Shown: in pieces, positions 5,970-8,221 of the stretch
Position numbering within the stretch: the stretch's first letter is position 1
Layout of the letters: each line of letters opens with the position of its first letter
From: an uncultured Collinsella sp.
GTDB lineage: Bacteria > Actinomycetota > Coriobacteriia > Coriobacteriales > Coriobacteriaceae
Direction of reading: 5' to 3'
DNA: 8,221 bases
NCBI GenBank assembly: GCA_900764415.1
Contig: CAAFOA010000383.1
Coordinates: forward strand, 1 to 8,221
The notes under the pieces: model-generated
The model's input: the letters and a program-made list of their open reading frames with translations, nothing else
Told to the model about the DNA's origin: nothing
The model's database searches: none
Translations under genes and position numbers: made by a program

Positions 5970-6512
5970 TTAGGCCAGCACCCAGCTTGCAGCGGCAGAC
6001 TTATCAAACACGTTGGCAAAATAGAGAGCCTTCTTGATGTCACCATCAAAGTAGATATTGCCCGCCACGGAGCCACCGGCGGCAAGGGTGCCAGACTGCA
6101 GCTCATCGGAGCCCTCGCTGTAGTAACCCTGGTTCTGCTGCGCGCCGTTGGCGTCCTCGCCCTTCCAGTCGTAGATATTGTAATCTGCGCCCTCATCGCC
6201 ATTGTTGACGTACGTGACGTGAATACCCGCCATGGTCGAACCGTCATAATTTGTGAGACCGGGCTGGACGGAATCGACGACGACGGAAAGGCCAGCAGTC
6301 GTGGTCACCGTCGTGCCAACAGCCAGGTCAGTCGTAGGTTGCTCTTCCTTCTTCGTCTCTTCCTTCTTGTCGCCATCGTCGGCATCCTCGGTGACGGTCG
6401 CCTTATCGCTACCGCAACCGGCAAGAATACCGGCAGTCCCCAAAGCGACGGTGGCGAATGCGCCAAGTGCAGCGCGACGGCTCAGCAGCACATCGTTTTC
6501 GAGCTTTTTCAT
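5970..6512 (-). CDS. Tat-type lipoprotein with DUF4352-like domain
   Basis: The product is 180 residues from ATG 6512, with AGGAAGGA about six bases upstream. The N-terminus carries a twin-arginine stretch (SRRAALG, Arg12-Arg13), a hydrophobic segment and the lipobox ILAGC with Cys33, so it is probably exported by Tat and lipid-anchored on the outer face of the membrane. A charged Asp/Glu/Lys linker (about 36-60) leads to a beta-rich domain (about 62-180; LAVGTTVTTTAGLSVVV ... GIHVTYVNNGDE ... GNIYFDGDIKKALYF) resembling the immunoglobulin-like DUF4352 group of Gram-positive lipoproteins. The ligand is unknown. It is the first gene of the operon with the HTH protein and kinase and could be their extracytoplasmic sensing partner; that role is inferred. 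Confidence 0.85.
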   Translation of the reverse strand: MKKLENDVLLSRRAALGAFATVALGTAGILAGCGSDKATVTEDADDGDKKEETKKEEQPTTDLAVGTTVTTTAGLSVVVDSVQPGLTNYDGSTMAGIHVTYVNNGDEGADYNIYDWKGEDANGAQQNQGYYSEGSDELQSGTLAAGGSVAGNIYFDGDIKKALYFANVFDKSAAASWVLA

Positions 6513-6522
6513 TATGCATCCT

Positions 6523-6566
6523 TCCTACGATCCGGCTACCGCGCCGGCACACAGCACATCGTAGGA
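6523..6566 (-). promoter_or_regulatory. Leader hairpin overlapping the lipoprotein Shine-Dalgarno
   Basis: Outer arms 6523-6531 and 6558-6566 (TCCTACGAT / ATCGTAGGA) pair over 9 bp. An inner stem 6532-6536 / 6543-6547 pairs over 5 bp, with a one-sided 10-base bulge at 6548-6557. In the minus-strand RNA the 3' arm supplies the first AGGA of the Shine-Dalgarno AGGAAGGA, so folding would partly hide the ribosome-binding site of the lipoprotein gene. Confidence 0.55.
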
Positions 6567-6585
6567 TGGATTAAACTTGAATTCA

Positions 6586-6600
6586 TTAGCTGAGAGCTAA
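6586..6600. promoter_or_regulatory. Palindrome upstream of the lipoprotein operon
   Basis: TTAGCT-GAG-AGCTAA is a perfect 6-3-6 inverted repeat about 75 bases upstream of the lipoprotein start, in the 164-base gap (6513-6676) after the small membrane protein gene. It could be an operator or a weak hairpin. No convincing -35/-10 pair was found beside it; TTTAAT just downstream on the minus strand is the best -10 candidate. Confidence 0.35.
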
Positions 6601-6676
6601 GGTTGCGGTAAACGGCCAATGCGGTTGTCCAAACGCCAAGCAAACGCACTTTACGCGACCTTCTGCTGGCAGTGCA

Positions 6677-7000
6677 TCAACCCACCGTGACGGATTCCCC
6701 GGTAAAGGTACTAATCATCAGCAGGACAAAGAAAACCAGGTAGCCGACACTCAGTGGGTACGCAATGACCAGGAAGACGGCCCAGCCGACATTGGCTTTA
6801 CCGTCGGCACGACGTTGCTCGCGATTGCGGCAGAGCCAAATCGTCACGCCAATAGCCACAATCAGCAGCACGAGCGCCGCTGCGGCCAGCCCGGCAAGCA
6901 CAAACATCAAGCCAACGCTCACGACGATGACCGGAATCAGCAGCAAGCCACACCCGCATCCACCCGGACTATACACGGCAGTCTGTCGGCGTCGTTCCAT
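6677..7000 (-). CDS. Small membrane protein with N-terminal Gly-Cys motif
   Basis: The product is 107 residues. ATG 7000 is preferred because GGAG lies five bases upstream. A GTG at 7030, overlapping the HigA stop as TAGTG, would add ten residues. After a short basic N-terminus (MERRRQTAVYS) comes GGCGCG, then about 42 mostly hydrophobic residues, enough for two membrane segments, a basic loop (RNREQRRADGK) and a third segment near the C-terminus. The function is not recognised. It lies 29 bases after the HigA stop on the same strand with no terminator between, so it may be co-transcribed with the toxin-antitoxin genes. Confidence 0.65.
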   Translation of the reverse strand: MERRRQTAVYSPGGCGCGLLLIPVIVVSVGLMFVLAGLAAAALVLLIVAIGVTIWLCRNREQRRADGKANVGWAVFLVIAYPLSVGYLVFFVLLMISTFTGESVTVG

Positions 7001-7029
7001 CGTCACTCCAACCTCAATATCTTTGAGCA

Positions 7030-7371
7030 CTACAACGCAACGGCCCGCTGAACGGGAACGATCTTATCCAGCTCCGGCTCGATGCGCCTCTTCTCTGCCT
7101 CGAGGTCAAACGCCATCTGAGCGCGAAGCCAATAGCCATCCGTTAGGCCAAAGTAGCGGCAAAGGCGAAGGTCGGTGTCGGCCGTCACACGACGCCTTCC
7201 CAAGATAATCTGCCCAATGCGTTGAGCCGGAATCCCGGTCTCCTTAGCAAGGCGATATTGAGAAATGCCCATAGGAACAAGAAATTCCTCTTTGAGAAGT
7301 TCACCAGGAGTCACCGGCGACAGCAAATCGGGCGCGGTCTCATCACTTGTGATAATCGACGATTTCGACAT
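7030..7371 (-). CDS. higA: HigA-type antitoxin
   Basis: The product is 113 residues. It has the HigA layout: TPGELLKEEFLVPMGISQYRLA at 21-42, an XRE helix-turn-helix at about 36-75 (AKETGIPAQRIGQIILGRR, then VTADTDLRLCRYFG) and the tail motif WLRAQMAFDLE at 81-91. ATG 7371 gives the usual family length and overlaps the end of higB by 29 bases, which suggests translational coupling; an in-frame ATG at 7425 lies deep within higB and is less likely. HigA proteins bind and neutralise HigB and repress their own promoter. The candidate operator is the palindrome at 7636-7648. Confidence 0.9.
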   Translation of the reverse strand: MSKSSIITSDETAPDLLSPVTPGELLKEEFLVPMGISQYRLAKETGIPAQRIGQIILGRRRVTADTDLRLCRYFGLTDGYWLRAQMAFDLEAEKRRIEPELDKIVPVQRAVAL

Positions 7372-7624
7372 TCCAAGCCATCCCCTGTCTCCACTCAAAA
7401 CAGACCCGATAGCGCTCATTAACACGGATGCTATATTGACCAGCGCGATCGCCCTTCAACGCTTCAAGACGATTACCTGGCGGAACGCGAAGATCATCAA
7501 GCGAAGCGCAGATCTGCAGTTGGCGAATCTTCCTCAAGGCGACCCGCTCAAAAGGAATGAACTTCCTAATCCGCACACCCATTGCGAAGCGTTCAGTGTC
7601 TTCATCTTTATATGATGCAATCAT
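7343..7624 (-). CDS. higB: HigB-type toxin (RelE/ParE superfamily)
   Basis: The product is 93 residues, typical for HigB. It shows the family signature VPPGNRLEALKGDRAGQYSI (47-66) running into RVNERYRVCFEW, and ends with IVDYHK, including the His near the C-terminus. HigB toxins are ribosome-dependent mRNA interferases that cut translated mRNA in the cytoplasm. ATG 7624 has AAGG eight bases upstream. The toxin-first order and overlap with higA are characteristic of higBA. No disabling mutation is visible, so the pair looks intact. Confidence 0.92.
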   Translation of the reverse strand: MIASYKDEDTERFAMGVRIRKFIPFERVALRKIRQLQICASLDDLRVPPGNRLEALKGDRAGQYSIRVNERYRVCFEWRQGMAWNVEIVDYHK

Positions 7625-7635
7625 AGTATCGCCTT

Positions 7636-7681
7636 ACGTTAATAACGTCAAACGTTTCTATAGACTTACATCTCTATTATA
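7636..7681 (-). promoter_or_regulatory. higBA promoter with palindromic operator
   Basis: On the minus strand TATAAT (7676-7681) is a perfect -10 box about 52 bases upstream of the higB start; no good -35 is present at 17-18 bp. Between it and higB lie AAACGTTT (7650-7657, an 8-bp palindrome) and a 13-bp palindrome ACGTT-AAT-AACGT (7636-7648). Both share the AACGT core and are placed for HigA autorepression. Confidence 0.65.
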
Positions 7682-7725
7682 CCGTACATCTGTTCGTGTT
7701 TTCTAGAGCAGGTATCCTTCGCCAA

Positions 7726-8221
7726 TTAACCAAGCAGAAGCAATCGTTTGTAGACATCGAGACCTTTGAGCAGGATTTCCTCGTCAAAGAGCATGGTGTC
7801 AGTGTGAAGGGCACTCATCGCATAAGCCGGGCAGCCATCAGCGTCAATCGGGTTTTCTTGTCCCTCCGGCACGCCCGTGCCCAGCAAGAAGAACACGCCC
7901 GGCAGATGGCGCTGATAGAAAGCGAAGTCCTCGGCAATCAGCAAAGGCTCATCCACGAGCTGCAGCTCGGGCAAAGCAGGCGCGACATTGGCAAATAGCT
8001 CGGGGTCGTTGTCAACCGGCGGATAGCCCTCGGCAAAGTCAAGATCGTACGTGCAGCCCGTTGCAGCGCATGCCTCATCAAGCACGCGGTGCACGCCCTC
8101 GCGTGCACGGTCGAACATGTCGTCTGTAAACACACGCAGGCTGCCGGCAACATGGGCCTCCCCCGCCACCGCGTTGCAGACGGTGCCGGCCTGCAGCAGG
8201 CCGAACTTACCAATGCAGGGC
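7726..8221 (-). CDS. M20 family amidohydrolase/metallopeptidase, C-terminal part (start outside window)
   Basis: The frame is open from the window edge at 8221 to the TAA stop at 7726, giving the last 164 residues. A GTG at 8169 is in frame, but the coding clearly continues upstream of it (GKFGLLQAGTVCNAVAGEAHVAGSLRVF, the end of the dimerisation domain). Later blocks are IAEDFAFYQRHLPGVFFLLGTG and the C-terminal SALHTDTMLFDEE, where the Glu of AEDF and the His fit the metal-binding and active-site positions of M20D amidohydrolases. These enzymes release amino acids from N-acyl conjugates in the cytoplasm. The substrate cannot be told from this part. It is separated by 101 bases from higB, which has its own promoter. 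Confidence 0.88.
   Translation of the reverse strand, partial: PCIGKFGLLQAGTVCNAVAGEAHVAGSLRVFTDDMFDRAREGVHRVLDEACAATGCTYDLDFAEGYPPVDNDPELFANVAPALPELQLVDEPLLIAEDFAFYQRHLPGVFFLLGTGVPEGQENPIDADGCPAYAMSALHTDTMLFDEEILLKGLDVYKRLLLLG

Noticed and set aside
7731..7740. Second adapter fragment (caagcagaag matches the P7 start)
   Set aside because: Only ten bases match, the following bases diverge, and it lies inside the intact M20 reading frame.

Overview
The DNA looks like a Coriobacteriia (Collinsella-like) gut actinobacterium. This is inferred from the GC-rich coding, the style of the proteins and the D-aspartate ligase/racemase pair; no rRNA or marker gene is present to prove it. Positions 1-61 are not biological. 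They are an Illumina P7/Nextera adapter with an 8-base index and the Tn5 mosaic end, so the true sequence begins at 62 at a contig edge.

Layout. (1) 62-1742, minus strand: a D-aspartate ligase-like ATP-grasp enzyme followed by an aspartate/glutamate racemase cut by the contig end. Together they read as a module that makes D-Asp and attaches it to peptidoglycan precursors. A G.U-containing hairpin lies between the two genes. (2) 1963-2595, plus strand: a stand-alone MOSC-domain protein. (3) 2596-2829: a regulatory gap with two perfect 15-bp palindromes whose centres are 22 bp apart, then a good -10 box. (4) 2830-3963, plus: a secreted PcsB-like coiled-coil protein with a lysozyme-like C-terminal domain, closed by a strong stem-loop that can terminate transcription from both sides. 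(5) 4008-6512, minus: a likely operon of a Tat-type lipoprotein, a small HTH protein and a membrane-anchored Ser/Thr kinase. A 13-bp perfect hairpin lies just before the kinase start, and a second hairpin overlaps the lipoprotein Shine-Dalgarno sequence. (6) 6677-7624, minus: a HigB/HigA toxin-antitoxin pair with its own TATAAT promoter and palindromic operator, followed by a small Cys/Gly-containing membrane protein. (7) 7726-8221, minus: the C-terminal part of an M20 amidohydrolase whose start lies outside the window.

Two genes act on cell-wall chemistry (ligase, racemase), one probably cuts the wall (PcsB-like hydrolase), and the kinase/lipoprotein/HTH operon could be an envelope-sensing unit. 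That functional link is inference from proximity. The kinase-HTH-lipoprotein operon is the best candidate for an under-described system here.
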